A DNA stretch of 57,590 bases from Mycobacterium sp. shizuoka-1 (GCF_002723835.1 NZ_BEWG01000034.1:38555-96144); one strand, 5' to 3'; positions 9,473 through 20,196 are shown, counted from the stretch's first letter. The notes: generated from the letters alone by a model not told the origin. Numbers and translations: made by a program.

Positions 9473-9864
9473 TCGATCTCCCGGTCTCGTTGGCGGCGGC
9501 GTTCGATCCGCCGTCGAGCGTCATGGTCGCGCATCCGTTGCGGATACCCGACTTTCTGGACGTCGTAGACGGGGATGCCGAGCTGCTCGCCGAGCCGACG
9601 GGCTCCGGCGGGACCGCCTGCAGGGCGGCGGGTCCATTCCCCGTCGGCGGCGACCAGCACCACTGTCATCGGCGTGACGCTGGTCTGCGGCTCGACGAAG
9701 GCCTCGACCCCGGTGCGTTGCGCGGCCCAATCCCGTAGATGCCTCAGGTCGGCGGCACCAGTGGATTCACCGCGCCGACCGGTTCGGAACCTGTCGAACA
9801 GCCCCAACTCTGACGCACTCCTCTCCGCGCTCCGTTCCCACCGATGGTGCCAGAGAAAACACAC
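9469..9864 (-). CDS. Small basic protein of unknown function upstream of ephD
   Basis: The frame gives 131 residues from GTG 9864, which has AGGG about 7 nt upstream. The frame stays open farther upstream inside dlaT, but that part is an antisense shadow. The middle part (TPMTVVLVAADGEWTRRPAG) and the Arg-rich tail (MRDHDARRRIERRR) look like a real, soluble protein. LGIPVYDVQKVGYPQRM recalls a short conserved actinobacterial family that databases often misname oxidoreductase; I see no cofactor motif. It overlaps ephD by ATGA and may be its partner. The exact start is uncertain. Confidence 0.6.
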   Translation of the reverse strand: MCFLWHHRWERSAERSASELGLFDRFRTGRRGESTGAADLRHLRDWAAQRTGVEAFVEPQTSVTPMTVVLVAADGEWTRRPAGGPAGARRLGEQLGIPVYDVQKVGYPQRMRDHDARRRIERRRQRDREIE

Positions 9865-9973
9865 ATCGCCCTGAGTGCGTGTGAGCGGCCCGGCAATGAC
9901 AGGATGGGTACACGACGCTGTGGTATGCCAGAAGTCCGACCCGCACGACTGACCGTTCGAGGGAGTCAACACA

Positions 9974-11722
9974 ATGGCCGTCTCCGTCCAGATGCCGGCA
10001 CTCGGTGAGAGCGTCACCGAGGGGACCGTCACCCGGTGGCTCAAGCAAGAGGGCGATACCGTCGAGGTCGACGAGCCTCTGCTTGAGGTGTCGACCGACA
10101 AGGTCGACACGGAGATCCCCTCGCCGGCGTCGGGTGTGCTGACCAAGATCGTTGCCCAGGAGGACGACACCGTCGAGGTCGGCGGCGAACTCGCGGTGAT
10201 CGGCGAGGCCGGTGAGGCCGCCGAGTCCGCGCCGGAGCCGGTCGCCGAGGAGAAGCCCGCCGAGGAGCCGGCCGCCCAGCCGGAGCCGGCCGCCGAAGAG
10301 ACCGAAGCCGAGCCGCAGCCCGAACCGCAGGCGGCGCCCGCGGCGCAGTCATCGGGTTCGTCCACGCCGGTGCTGATGCCGGAGCTCGGCGAGTCCGTCA
10401 CCGAGGGCACGGTGACTCGGTGGCTGAAGAAGGTCGGCGATTCCGTCGCGATCGACGAGCCGCTGGTCGAGGTGTCCACCGACAAGGTCGACACGGAGAT
10501 CCCCTCCCCGGTGGAGGGGACGCTGATCAGCATCACCGCCGAGGAGGACGACACCGTCCCGGTCGGCGGCGAGCTGGCCAAGATCGGCGAGGCCGGCGCG
10601 GCACCACAGGCCGCCCCGGAACCCAAGCCCGAACCCAAGCCGGAACCGAAGCCGGAGCCCAAGCCCGAGCCCAAGCCCGAACCGAAGGCGCAGCCGGCCC
10701 CGGAACCCAAGCCCGAGCCGAAGCCCGAGCCCGCAGCCGCGCCGGCACCGGCGGCCGCCGAAGAGTCCGGCAGCGCCGACGGCAGCCCCTACGTCACTCC
10801 CCTGGTGCGAAAGTTGGCCGCCGAGAACGGCATCGACCTCGCCACCGTCAAGGGCACCGGGGTCGGCGGGCGCGTCCGCAAGCAGGATGTGCTGGCCGCT
10901 GCGGAAGCCAAGAAGGCACCGCCGGCCGCGCCCGCCGCTGCCGCGGCACCGGCTGCGCCCGCCCCGGCGGCCGCGTCGGCCCCGTCGCCGCTGGCCCATC
11001 TGCGCGGTACGACGCAGAAGGCCAACCGGATCCGGCAGATCACCGCCAAGAAGACCCGCGAATCGCTACAGACGACCGCGCAGCTGACGCAGACCCACGA
11101 GGTCGACATGACCAAGATCGTGGCTCTGCGGGCCAAGGCGAAGAGCAGCTTCGCCGAGCGCGAAGGCGTGAACCTGACCTACCTGCCGTTCATCGCCCGC
11201 GCGGTGATCGATGCCCTCAAGGCGCACCCGAACATCAACGCCAGCTACAACGAGGACACCAAGGAGATCACCTACTACGACGCCGAGAACCTCGGCTTCG
11301 CGGTGGACACCGAGCAAGGTCTGCTCTCACCGGTGGTGCACAACGCCGGTGACCTGTCGCTGGGCGGGCTGGCCCGTGCCATCCACGACATCGCCGACCG
11401 GGCCCGCAGCGGCAACCTCAAGCCCGACGAGCTGTCCGGTGGCACGTTCACGATCACCAACATCGGCAGCCAGGGGGCCCTGTTCGACACCCCGATCCTG
11501 GTGCCGCCGCAGGCCGCGATGCTGGGCACCGGCGCGATCGTCAAGCGTCCCCGGGTGATCGTCGACGAGTTCGGCAACGAGTCGATCGGCGTGCGCTCGA
11601 TCTGCTATCTGCCGCTGACCTACGACCACCGGCTGATCGACGGCGCGGACGCCGGACGGTTCCTGACCACCATCAAGCGGCGGCTCGAAGAAGGGGCATT
11701 CGAGGCCGACCTGGGTCTGTGA
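9974..11722 (+). CDS. dlaT: Dihydrolipoamide acyltransferase DlaT (E2 of pyruvate dehydrogenase)
   Basis: The E2 subunit carries lipoyl arms and acetylates CoA. The 582 residues contain two lipoyl domains (residues 1-77 and about 134-210), each with the [12 protein letters not shown] loop whose Lys is lipoylated. A Pro/Lys/Glu linker follows (about 218-258), then an E1/E3-binding domain ([17 protein letters not shown]) and the catalytic domain ending in [11 protein letters not shown], with His and Asp of the acyltransferase site. In M. tuberculosis DlaT (Rv2215) also serves the peroxynitrite reductase system. GAGGGAG lies 8 nt before the ATG. lipB and lipA, which attach and make its cofactor, follow in the same direction. 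Confidence 0.96.
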   Translation: MAVSVQMPALGESVTEGTVTRWLKQEGDTVEVDEPLLEVSTDKVDTEIPSPASGVLTKIVAQEDDTVEVGGELAVIGEAGEAAESAPEPVAEEKPAEEPAAQPEPAAEETEAEPQPEPQAAPAAQSSGSSTPVLMPELGESVTEGTVTRWLKKVGDSVAIDEPLVEVSTDKVDTEIPSPVEGTLISITAEEDDTVPVGGELAKIGEAGAAPQAAPEPKPEPKPEPKPEPKPEPKPEPKAQPAPEPKPEPKPEPAAAPAPAAAEESGSADGSPYVTPLVRKLAAENGIDLATVKGTGVGGRVRKQDVLAAAEAKKAPPAAPAAAAAPAAPAPAAASAPSPLAHLRGTTQKANRIRQITAKKTRESLQTTAQLTQTHEVDMTKIVALRAKAKSSFAEREGVNLTYLPFIARAVIDALKAHPNINASYNEDTKEITYYDAENLGFAVDTEQGLLSPVVHNAGDLSLGGLARAIHDIADRARSGNLKPDELSGGTFTITNIGSQGALFDTPILVPPQAAMLGTGAIVKRPRVIVDEFGNESIGVRSICYLPLTYDHRLIDGADAGRFLTTIKRRLEEGAFEADLGL

Positions 11723-11726
11723 CGCG

Positions 11727-12647
11727 ATGGGCCGGCCAGTAGAGGGGCTCGTCGTCGCGATAGCCGGTTCGTCCGGCCTGATTGGTTCGGCGTTGGTGTC
11801 CGCACTGCGGGCTGCCGATCATCGGGTGCTGCGCATCGTGCGCCGGGCGCCGGCCAACAGCGACGAACTGCACTGGAATCCCGACAGCGGCGAATTCGAT
11901 CCCGCCGGACTGGAGGGCGTCGACGCGGTGATCAACCTGTGCGGGGTGAACGTCGGCGAGAAGCGATGGTCGGGGGCGTTCAAGCAGAGCCTGCGCGACA
12001 GCCGGATCGGGCCCACCGAAGTGATCGCGGCCGCGGTCGCCGAGGCCGGTGTGCCGGTGCTGATCAACGCCAGCGCGGTCGGTTACTACGGCGACACCGG
12101 TGGCCGGGTGGTCGACGAAACTGCTCCTGCCGGCGCGGGTTTCCTGGCCCGGTTGTGCATCGACTGGGAAGCGGCGGCGTTGGCCGCCGAGGACGCCGGG
12201 GCGCGAGTGGTGCTGGCCCGTTCCGGGCTGGTGCTCTCCCCCGCGGGCGGCGTGCTGGCCCGGCTGCGCCCGCTGTTCAGCCTCGGGTTGGGCGCCCGGT
12301 TGGGCAGCGGACGCCAGTACATGCCGTGGATCAGCCTGGAGGACGAGATCCGCGCGCTGCTGTTCGCGATCAACAACGACGAGCTGTCCGGCCCGGTGAA
12401 CCTCACCGGACCCGCGCCGGTGACCAATTCGGAGTTCACGGCGGCGCTGGGCCGGGCGGTGAACCGGCCGACCCCGTTGCTGGTGCCGGGTTTCGCGTTG
12501 CGCACGCTGCTGGGTGAATTCGCCGACGAAGGCTTGCTCGACGGTCAGCGGGCGATCCCCGCCGCGCTCGAGCGGGCCGGCTTCGTGTTCCACCACAACA
12601 CCATCGGCCAGGCGTTGGCCTACGCCACCGCATCCACCCAGGCGTAG
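11727..12647 (+). CDS. TIGR01777 family NAD-dependent epimerase-like protein (Rv2216-like)
   Basis: This 306-residue protein of the extended short-chain dehydrogenase superfamily begins with a dinucleotide-binding motif, [12 protein letters not shown], near residue 10. [11 protein letters not shown] holds the Tyr of the usual YxxxK region, and the C-terminal DUF1731 part covers about residues 250-300 ([22 protein letters not shown]). The family includes SulA-like and YfcH proteins; a substrate is not known. It starts 4 nt after dlaT and almost certainly shares its transcript. Confidence 0.9.
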   Translation: MGRPVEGLVVAIAGSSGLIGSALVSALRAADHRVLRIVRRAPANSDELHWNPDSGEFDPAGLEGVDAVINLCGVNVGEKRWSGAFKQSLRDSRIGPTEVIAAAVAEAGVPVLINASAVGYYGDTGGRVVDETAPAGAGFLARLCIDWEAAALAAEDAGARVVLARSGLVLSPAGGVLARLRPLFSLGLGARLGSGRQYMPWISLEDEIRALLFAINNDELSGPVNLTGPAPVTNSEFTAALGRAVNRPTPLLVPGFALRTLLGEFADEGLLDGQRAIPAALERAGFVFHHNTIGQALAYATASTQA

Positions 12648-12650
12648 TTT
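12645..12650 (+). promoter_or_regulatory. Leaderless promoter of lipB
   Basis: TAGTTT ends 6 nt before the lipB GTG and overlaps the stop codon of the upstream epimerase gene. lipB-lipA may therefore be transcribed on their own as well as from the dlaT promoter. Confidence 0.4.
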
Positions 12651-12656
12651 GGTTGG

Positions 12657-13328
12657 GTGCAGTCCATCCGATCCAGCTCAGCGGGCGTACAGGTGCGCCA
12701 GTTGGACATCATCGACTACCTGGCGGCCTGGGACTTGCAGCGCGAGGTGGCCGATGCCCGGGTGGCCGGCGGACCCGACACGCTGCTGCTGCTGCAGCAT
12801 CCCGCGGTGTACACCGCGGGCAAGCGCACCGAAGCCCAGGAACGGCCGGTGGACGGCACCCCGGTGGTCGACACCGACCGCGGCGGAAAGATCACCTGGC
12901 ACGGCCCCGGGCAGCTGGTCGGCTATCCGGTGATCGGCCTGGCCGAACCGCTGGATGTGGTGAATTATGTTCGGCGCCTTGAAGAATCCTTGATCCGCGT
13001 GTGCGCCGACTTCGGACTGGATGCCGGAAGGGTGGACGGGCGCTCCGGGGTGTGGCTTCCCGCCGACGACACCCGGCCGGCCCGCAAGATCGCCGCGATC
13101 GGCATTCGGGTGGCCCGCGGGACGACCTTGCACGGGTTTGCCCTGAACTGCGATTGCGACCTGCAGGCGTATTCGGCGATCGTGCCGTGCGGAATCTCCG
13201 ACGCCGGGGTGACCTCGCTGACCGCCGAACTGGGTCGTCAGGTCGGTGTCGAGGACGTCCGCAGCCGGGTGGCCGAGACGGTGTGCGACGCCCTCGACGG
13301 CCGCCTGCCCGTAAGCTTGACCAGGTGA
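12657..13328 (+). CDS. lipB: Lipoyl(octanoyl) transferase LipB
   Basis: LipB moves octanoate from acyl carrier protein to lipoyl domains such as those of DlaT and the glycine cleavage H-protein. The 223 residues contain [17 protein letters not shown], the family signature, then [11 protein letters not shown] with the catalytic Lys and IVPCGI with the Cys that carries octanoyl as a thioester. Start GTG 12657 is 9 nt after the upstream stop. The stop overlaps the lipA start as GTGA. Confidence 0.97.
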   Translation: MQSIRSSSAGVQVRQLDIIDYLAAWDLQREVADARVAGGPDTLLLLQHPAVYTAGKRTEAQERPVDGTPVVDTDRGGKITWHGPGQLVGYPVIGLAEPLDVVNYVRRLEESLIRVCADFGLDAGRVDGRSGVWLPADDTRPARKIAAIGIRVARGTTLHGFALNCDCDLQAYSAIVPCGISDAGVTSLTAELGRQVGVEDVRSRVAETVCDALDGRLPVSLTR

Positions 13329-14287
13329 GCGTCACTCCGGAGTCCAATGTCGCCGGCCCAGCGGCTCCAGATGGCCGCAAACTACTGCGCCTGGAGGTCC
13401 GCAACGCCGAGACGCCGATCGAGCGCAAGCCGCCGTGGATCAAGACCCGGGCCCGGATGGGGCCGGAATACACCGCGCTGAAGAGCCTGGTGCGCCGCGA
13501 GGGGCTGCACACGGTGTGCGAGGAAGCGGGCTGCCCCAACATCTTCGAATGCTGGGAAGACCGCGAGGCGACGTTCCTGATCGGTGGCGAGCAGTGCACC
13601 CGGCGCTGTGATTTCTGCCAGATCGACACCGGTAAGCCCGCCGAGCTCGATCGCGACGAACCGCGCCGGGTGGCCGAGAGCGTGGCCGCGATGGGCCTGA
13701 GGTACGCAACCGTGACCGGGGTGGCCCGCGACGATCTGCCCGACGGCGGGGCCTGGCTGTACGCGCAGACGGTGCGCGCGATCAAGGAACTGAACCCGGC
13801 CACCGGTGTGGAACTGTTGGCCCCGGACTTCAACGGCGAGTCCGAGCTGCTGGGCGAGGTGTTCGACTCGCGCCCGGAAGTGTTCGCGCACAACGTGGAA
13901 ACGGTGCCGCGGATCTTCAAGCGGATCCGTCCGGCGTTTCGCTATCAGCGCAGCCTCGACGTGCTGACCGCCGCCCGCGAGGCCGGCCTGGTCACCAAGA
14001 GCAACCTGATCCTGGGCATGGGCGAGACGATCGACGAGGTGCACACCGCGTTGGCCGATCTGCACGGCGCGGGCTGCGACATCGTCACGATCACCCAGTA
14101 CCTGCGCCCGTCACTGCGCCATCACCCGGTGGAGCGCTGGGTCAAGCCCGAGGAGTTCGTCGACCTGGCCGCCTATGCCGAGGGCCTGGGGTTCGCCGGT
14201 GTGCTGTCCGGGCCGCTGGTGCGCTCCTCCTACCGCGCGGGCCGGCTCTACCGACAGGCTGCCGACGCCCACAAGCTAACCCGGTGA
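13325..14287 (+). CDS. lipA: Lipoyl synthase LipA (radical SAM)
   Basis: LipA inserts two sulfur atoms into protein-bound octanoyl. The 320-residue protein has both iron-sulfur cluster motifs: the auxiliary-cluster cysteines in [12 protein letters not shown] and the radical SAM triad in CTRRCDFC. The C-terminal LVRSSYRAG holds the conserved Ser that coordinates the auxiliary cluster. The frame is open 324 bases upstream inside lipB, but the GTG at 13325, overlapping the lipB stop, gives the normal length. Confidence 0.97.
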   Translation: MSVTPESNVAGPAAPDGRKLLRLEVRNAETPIERKPPWIKTRARMGPEYTALKSLVRREGLHTVCEEAGCPNIFECWEDREATFLIGGEQCTRRCDFCQIDTGKPAELDRDEPRRVAESVAAMGLRYATVTGVARDDLPDGGAWLYAQTVRAIKELNPATGVELLAPDFNGESELLGEVFDSRPEVFAHNVETVPRIFKRIRPAFRYQRSLDVLTAAREAGLVTKSNLILGMGETIDEVHTALADLHGAGCDIVTITQYLRPSLRHHPVERWVKPEEFVDLAAYAEGLGFAGVLSGPLVRSSYRAGRLYRQAADAHKLTR

Positions 14288-14315
14288 CCGCGCAATAGCA
14301 CCGCCTGCCGGGCCG

Positions 14316-14321
14316 TATTGT
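14316..14321 (+). promoter_or_regulatory. Leaderless promoter of the DUF4191 gene
   Basis: TATTGT ends 8 nt before the ATG at 14330, and no purine-rich ribosome-binding site is seen between lipA and this start. Confidence 0.4.
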
Positions 14322-14329
14322 TGGTAGTT

Positions 14330-15082
14330 ATGGCGAAATCCCGCACCGCCGCCCAGAACAAGGCGGCCAAGGCCGAGGCGAAAGCCGCCAGCAAGGCCGC
14401 AGCCAAGCAGCGCCGTGCCCAGCTGTGGCAGGCGTTCCAGATGCAGCGCAAGGAAGACAAGCGGCTGCTGCCGTACATGATCGGCGCATTCGTGCTGATC
14501 GTGGCGGCGTCGGTGGCCGCAGGGATCGTCGTCGGCGGGTTCACCATGTACCTGCTGATCCTGCTGGGCGTGGTGCTGGGTGCGCTGGTGGCGTTCATCA
14601 TCTTCGGCCGCCGGGCGCAGAAGTCGGTGTACAGCAAGGCGGAGGGGCAGACCGGCGCGGCCGCCTGGGCCCTGGACAACCTGCGGGGCAAGTGGCGGGT
14701 GACCCCGGGCGTGGCCGCCACCGGTCACTTCGACGCGGTGCACCGGGTGATCGGGCGGCCGGGTGTGATCTTCGTCGGCGAAGGGTCCCCGGCGCGGGTG
14801 CGGCCCCTGCTGGCGCAGGAGAAGAAGCGCACCGCACGCCTGGTCGGCGACGTCCCGATCTACGACGTGATCGTCGGCAACGGCGAGGGCGAGGTGCCGC
14901 TGTCCAAGCTGGAGCGCCACCTGACCAAGCTGCCGGCCAACATCACCGTCAAGCAGATGGACAGCCTGGAGTCCAAGCTGGTCGCCCTGGGCACCCGCAT
15001 GGGCCCGGCGGCGATGCCGAAGGGGCCGCTGCCCGCGCAGGCCAAGATGAAGGGCGTCCAACGCACCGTGCGCAGGCGCTGA
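14330..15082 (+). CDS. DUF4191 membrane protein (Rv2219-like)
   Basis: The protein has 250 residues, the length of Rv2219. The first 45 residues are rich in Ala, Lys and Gln (AAQNKAAKAEAKAASKAA) and likely helical. Two close hydrophobic segments span about residues 45-90. The rest is a soluble domain with FDAVHRVIGRPGVIFVGEG and a basic C-terminus. A TTG start at 14318 is possible in the same frame; ATG 14330 fits the family. It has no known reaction. Its constant place next to lipA suggests a link with envelope or lipoate function only by association. Confidence 0.87.
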   Translation: MAKSRTAAQNKAAKAEAKAASKAAAKQRRAQLWQAFQMQRKEDKRLLPYMIGAFVLIVAASVAAGIVVGGFTMYLLILLGVVLGALVAFIIFGRRAQKSVYSKAEGQTGAAAWALDNLRGKWRVTPGVAATGHFDAVHRVIGRPGVIFVGEGSPARVRPLLAQEKKRTARLVGDVPIYDVIVGNGEGEVPLSKLERHLTKLPANITVKQMDSLESKLVALGTRMGPAAMPKGPLPAQAKMKGVQRTVRRR

Positions 15083-15101
15083 CCGGGCTCGGGGGGCCGC
15101 T

Positions 15102-16895
15102 GTGTGTACTGCATGTGAGTGGGCGCCGCACTTCAGTGTCTTTCCCACCGGGCTCCTGACACGTCGGACGGCGCTGCGGGCCGCAGCCGTGACGGCCATG
15201 GCCACGGTCGGCGCAGCGTGTTCGTCGCCGCCGGCGGCGGTGGGCCGCGCACCCGCCGATGTCGTGTTCCGCAACGGCCGGGTCTATACCGTCGCACCGG
15301 CCCAGCCGTGGGCACAGGCCGTCGCCGTGACCGGGGACACCATCAGCTATGTCGGCGACGACGCGGGCGCGACGGCGCTCGCCGGTCCGGACACCCGCAT
15401 CGTCGACCTCGACGGCAACCTGCTGCTGCCGGGGTTCGTCGAAGGTCACATCCATCCTTTTCTCGGTTCGTTCCTCACCAGCGGCGTCGACCTGCAGGTG
15501 CCCACCGGTGCGGACGCCCTGGCCGCGATCGCCGAGTACGCCAAGGACCATCCCGACGGCCCGGTGCGGGGATTCGGTTGGCGGGTGGACATGTTCGGTC
15601 CCGACGGGCCGACCCGCGGCGAACTGGACCGGGTGCTGCCTGATCGGCCGGGCTTTTTCTTCGCCATCGACGGCCACAGCATGTGGGCCAACAGCACCGC
15701 GTTGCAGATGGCCGGTGTCACCCGCGACACCCCGGATCCGATTCCCGGCTTCAGTTATTACGCCCGCGACGAGCGCGGTGAGCCCACCGGTTATGTGCTC
15801 GAAGTCAACGCCGTGCTCGCACTGGTCAACGCCGTCGAGCCGATCTCGCCGCAGTCGATGGAGACGCTGCTGGAAGGCTGGCTGCCGAAGGCCTCGGCGG
15901 CGGGGATCACCACGGTCTTCGACGCCGGGGTGCCGCCGATCGGCGACGACCAGGGTGCGTTGATCGGGCTGTACACCGACCTGGAGCGGCGCGGGGCGCT
16001 GCCGTTCCGGGTGGTCGCCTCGTACATGGTGAAATCGCCTCCGGTGGACGACGCGGTGGCCAAACTCACCGAGCTGCGCAGCCGGATCGCCACCGATCTG
16101 GTCAGCGTCGGCGTCGTGAAGATCGTCGGCGACGGAACCCAGGGCGGCTACACCGCGTGGCTCATCGAGCCGTATGCGGACAAGCCCGATTCGGTCGGCG
16201 GGTCACCGTTCACCGAGCAGCAGTGGCACCAACTGATCCGCGAGGTCGACGCCGCCGGGTTCGACGTGCACGTGCACGCGTGCGGTGAGCGCACGGTGCG
16301 CACGGCTCTGGACGCCGTGGCGGCCGCCGTCGCCGCCAACCCGCCGCGCGACCGCAGGCACACCATCGCCCACTTGGTCTACGTCGAAGATCCTGACGGC
16401 CCGCGATTCGGCGAGCTCGGGGTGACCGGGCAGTTTTCGGCGAACTGGATGTCGGCCGATCCGGACACGCTGCAGAACATGGCCGACCGGTACGGCCCGC
16501 CGCGCCGGGACCTGCTGTACCGCCCGCAGGACATCCTGCGTTCCGGCGGGCGCATCTCGCTGGGCACCGACTGGCCCGCGGCCGGGTACTTCTCCACCTA
16601 CAAGCCGCTGGATTCCATCCAGATCGGCGTGACCCGGCAATTGATCGGCCAGCCGGACGCCCCCGTGCTGGTGCCGGCCGATCAGCGGCTCAGCGTCGCC
16701 GAGGCCGTGCATGCCAACACGATGGGCGCCGCCTACCAGATCCGGCTAGACCACCGGATCGGCTCGGTCGAGGTCGGCAAACAGGCCGATCTGATCGTGT
16801 TGGACACCGACATCTTCGCGGTCGACCCGCACGACATCCACCGGGCGACGGTCACGATGACGATGATGAACGGCCAGGTCCGTCACCAGGTGTGA
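15102..16895 (+). CDS. YtcJ-like metal-dependent amidohydrolase, probable Tat-exported lipoprotein
   Basis: The 597-residue protein is of the amidohydrolase_3/YtcJ group. Metal-site motifs are GHIHPF near residue 115, HVHACGERT in the middle, and SLGTDWPAA near residue 485; VEVGKQADLIVLD is the typical closing strand. The N-terminus has a twin-arginine stretch, LTRRTALR, a short hydrophobic segment and VGAACSS, which reads as a lipobox (VGAAC). It is therefore probably exported folded through Tat and lipidated. The substrate is unknown; relatives act on N-acyl or cyclic amide bonds. The only good start is GTG 15102, with no clear ribosome-binding site. I recall no H37Rv counterpart here. Confidence 0.82.
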   Translation: MCTACEWAPHFSVFPTGLLTRRTALRAAAVTAMATVGAACSSPPAAVGRAPADVVFRNGRVYTVAPAQPWAQAVAVTGDTISYVGDDAGATALAGPDTRIVDLDGNLLLPGFVEGHIHPFLGSFLTSGVDLQVPTGADALAAIAEYAKDHPDGPVRGFGWRVDMFGPDGPTRGELDRVLPDRPGFFFAIDGHSMWANSTALQMAGVTRDTPDPIPGFSYYARDERGEPTGYVLEVNAVLALVNAVEPISPQSMETLLEGWLPKASAAGITTVFDAGVPPIGDDQGALIGLYTDLERRGALPFRVVASYMVKSPPVDDAVAKLTELRSRIATDLVSVGVVKIVGDGTQGGYTAWLIEPYADKPDSVGGSPFTEQQWHQLIREVDAAGFDVHVHACGERTVRTALDAVAAAVAANPPRDRRHTIAHLVYVEDPDGPRFGELGVTGQFSANWMSADPDTLQNMADRYGPPRRDLLYRPQDILRSGGRISLGTDWPAAGYFSTYKPLDSIQIGVTRQLIGQPDAPVLVPADQRLSVAEAVHANTMGAAYQIRLDHRIGSVEVGKQADLIVLDTDIFAVDPHDIHRATVTMTMMNGQVRHQV

Positions 16896-16930
16896 CCTCA
16901 GGCCGCGATGGCCCGCAACAACTGAGGTCG

Positions 16931-17413
16931 TCAGCGGCGGACAACCGCGGTCGCAGTCAAGCGGTCCTGCAGGCCCCGGCCGTCGGCATCGGTGAACAAC
17001 GGCGGGATGACCAGGGAAAGCAGCAACCCGCGCACGATGGCCCGGCCGGTTCCGACGTGCTGACGGTTGTCGACCGGGATCACCATCAGCCCGAGCGCGT
17101 ACTGGCCCGGGGTGAAGCCGTACAGCCGCAGCGAGAGCACACCGAGGACAAACCAGATCAGAAGCGCGATATTTCGAGAGTCAACAGAGTATAAGAACTG
17201 GTCGCTCGACATCAGACCCAACGGTACGGCCAGAGAGGTGATCCCCACGGCGATCAACCAGTCGATCAGCAGCGCCAGGAAGCGGCGGCCCATCCGCGCC
17301 AGCGAACGCGGCCCGGCTTCCGGCAGACCCAGCTCTTGGCCCGGCCATCCCGCCTCGTCATCGGGCTTCACCGGTTCCGGTCCGGACAGCCAGGATCCGA
17401 TTTCGCGCGCCAT
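16931..17413 (-). CDS. RDD-domain membrane protein (Rv2219A-like)
   Basis: The 160-residue protein has the RDD fold: an Arg in MGRRFLALLIDW, Asp in the first membrane helix, and a second helix pair (ALLIWFVLGVLSLRLYGF). The motif TPGQYALGLMVI is typical. Such proteins are membrane-bound; some act in ion exchange, but no function is known for this one. The start ATG 17413 has TATCCT 6 nt upstream. It is divergent from glnA1. Confidence 0.88.
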   Translation of the reverse strand: MAREIGSWLSGPEPVKPDDEAGWPGQELGLPEAGPRSLARMGRRFLALLIDWLIAVGITSLAVPLGLMSSDQFLYSVDSRNIALLIWFVLGVLSLRLYGFTPGQYALGLMVIPVDNRQHVGTGRAIVRGLLLSLVIPPLFTDADGRGLQDRLTATAVVRR

Positions 17414-17419
17414 GACCCC

Positions 17420-17425
17420 AGGATA
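17420..17425 (-). promoter_or_regulatory. Leaderless promoter of the RDD gene
   Basis: TATCCT on the minus strand ends 6 nt before the ATG at 17413. Confidence 0.45.
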
Positions 17426-17471
17426 TGCGGGCCGTCGGCAACCCCTCGCACCGCGCCGTGACGACAGATGC

Positions 17472-17499
17472 GTAACGTCGGTGCAACATGTGCTTGACG
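17472..17499 (+). promoter_or_regulatory. GlnR-like box and -35 region of glnA1
   Basis: GTAAC (17472-17476), six bases, and GCAAC (17483-17487) fit the mycobacterial GlnR pattern GTnAC-N6-GaAAC with one change. A TTGACG -35-like hexamer follows at 17494-17499. The -10 is less clear. The box is about 100 bp before the glnA1 GTG. GlnR is the known nitrogen-limitation regulator of glnA1 in mycobacteria; its action here is inferred from the motif. Confidence 0.55.
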
Positions 17500-17589
17500 G
17501 GAGTGCAACATCGGCTCCATAGCGTCACTCGCGGGTTAACAAACCCCTGTGCCGACACATGCGTACTGGCCGCACCGAAGGAGTTGTAA

Positions 17590-19026
<1,437 letters not shown>

Positions 19027-19049
19027 AGTGACGCCGCAGTAGGTCGATC

Positions 19050-19095
19050 GAGCCCACCCGTCCGGTCCGTGTCCACGGTCCGAGCGGGTGGGCTC
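19050..19095 (+). terminator. Hairpin terminator after glnA1
   Basis: GAGCCCACCCG (19050-19060) pairs perfectly with CGGGTGGGCTC (19085-19095), and a second small stem (CCGTG/CACGG) lies in the loop. It begins 24 nt after the glnA1 stop. There is no U-run after it, as is common for mycobacterial terminators. Confidence 0.7.
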
Positions 19096-19123
19096 ATCGG
19101 TTTGTGGCGGGGTGCGCGCACAG

Positions 19124-19129
19124 TAGGGT
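19124..19129 (+). promoter_or_regulatory. Leaderless promoter of the DoxX gene
   Basis: TAGGGT ends 7 nt before the ATG at 19137 and follows the glnA1 terminator, so the DoxX gene has its own promoter. Confidence 0.45.
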
Positions 19130-19136
19130 TGGCGCC

Positions 19137-19547
19137 ATGACGCAGAGACTCGACGCTCGCCTCGACCGCACCGCACCCGCCGTGCTCAGCGTGTTCCGGA
19201 TCGTCTTCGGACTGCTGTTCACCGTGCACGGCACGCAGAAGCTGTTCGGCTTCCCCACCGCGATGGACAGCGGCACCGTTCCGGTCGGAACGTGGCCCTA
19301 TTGGTATGCCGGCGTCATCGAGGTGGTGCTCGGCCTGCTGATCCTCACCGGGTTGTTCACCCGGATCGCGGCGTTCATCGCCTCCGGGGAGATGGCGTAC
19401 GCCTACTTCACCGCCCATCAGCCGAAGGCCCTGTGGCCCATCGACAACGGTGGCGAACTGACCGTGCTCTACTGCTTCGGCTTCCTGCTGCTGGTGTTCA
19501 CCGGCGGCGGTGGCTTTGCCCTCGACGCCATGCGCGGGCGCCGCTGA
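19137..19547 (+). CDS. DoxX family membrane protein
   Basis: The 136-residue protein has four hydrophobic segments. The first holds the DoxX pattern LFTVHGTQKLFGF; GVIEVVLGLLILTGLFTRIAA and ASGEMAYAYF are also typical. DoxX proteins are small membrane components, linked in M. tuberculosis to a membrane oxidoreductase complex with SodA and SseA by literature; such partners are not present here. The role is unknown. It begins the accessory block after glnA1 and is convergent with the carbonic anhydrase gene. Confidence 0.87.
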   Translation: MTQRLDARLDRTAPAVLSVFRIVFGLLFTVHGTQKLFGFPTAMDSGTVPVGTWPYWYAGVIEVVLGLLILTGLFTRIAAFIASGEMAYAYFTAHQPKALWPIDNGGELTVLYCFGFLLLVFTGGGGFALDAMRGRR

Positions 19548-19560
19548 GCACGCCCGCCCC

Positions 19561-20172
19561 TCAGACGCATTCCAGCAAGGTGTCCGGCATCTGACCCACC
19601 GGCCCGATGGTGGCGTGGGTGCGCAGCCGCCCGGTTTCGGGATCGACTGTCGCGCAGACGATCCCGCATTTGCCGTCGTCGATCCGCCGAGATATCCGCG
19701 GTGACCGTTCGGTGAGCGCGACCCCGGTTTCCACCAGGTGCGCCGCGGTCACCCCGGCCAGCGAATCGGCACCGGCACCGCGCCGCACGATCGACGACAA
19801 CGCCTGCTGGACAGCTGTTCTGGTGGCCCCCTCGGGAATCACCGCGTCGTCCCAGGCCTGCATCGCGGCCCGCATGGCGGGGCAATCCCCGTGGCCCAGC
19901 ACCACGATCAGCGGCACCTCCAGGGTCTGCACCGCGTACTCCATGGTGGCCAGCACACCGGCGTCGATGACATGGCCCCAGGTGCTGACCTCGAGCAGGC
20001 GGTCCCGGCTCTGGCCGAAGACCAGCTCGGAGCCGAGAGCGGCGTCCGCACAACGGAACACCGCGGCCACCGGTCGGTGGACCAGGGGCTTGCCGCGATC
20101 GCCCCGGGTGGGGACGAAGAGCCGCTCGTTTCCTTCACGCAGGCATTGCCAGGTGGTGAGTGGATCGGACAT
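19561..20172 (-). CDS. Beta-class carbonic anhydrase-like protein with altered active site
   Basis: The 203-residue protein follows the beta-carbonic anhydrase pattern and resembles mycobacterial CanB (GHVIDAGVLATMEYAV, VPLIVVLGHGDC). The zinc ligands are Cys41, His94 and Cys97, and Asp43 is present. The usual motif CxDxR reads CADAA, so Arg of the Asp-Arg dyad is Ala45. That dyad helps open the active site, so activity may be low or differently controlled. It is the last gene of the dab operon, 24 nt after the PII-like gene, with a GAAAGGA ribosome-binding site. It may hydrate CO2 poorly, sense CO2 or bicarbonate, or bind the DAB complex. Confidence 0.85.
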   Translation of the reverse strand: MSDPLTTWQCLREGNERLFVPTRGDRGKPLVHRPVAAVFRCADAALGSELVFGQSRDRLLEVSTWGHVIDAGVLATMEYAVQTLEVPLIVVLGHGDCPAMRAAMQAWDDAVIPEGATRTAVQQALSSIVRRGAGADSLAGVTAAHLVETGVALTERSPRISRRIDDGKCGIVCATVDPETGRLRTHATIGPVGQMPDTLLECV

Positions 20173-20196
20173 CGGGTTTCCTTTCTGTGGATGGGT

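Noticed and set aside
10615..10740. Repeat array in dlaT (Pro-Lys-Pro-Glu units)
   Set aside because: It is the flexible Pro/Lys/Glu linker usual in E2 proteins; copies differ at the DNA level, so it is not a recent tandem array.
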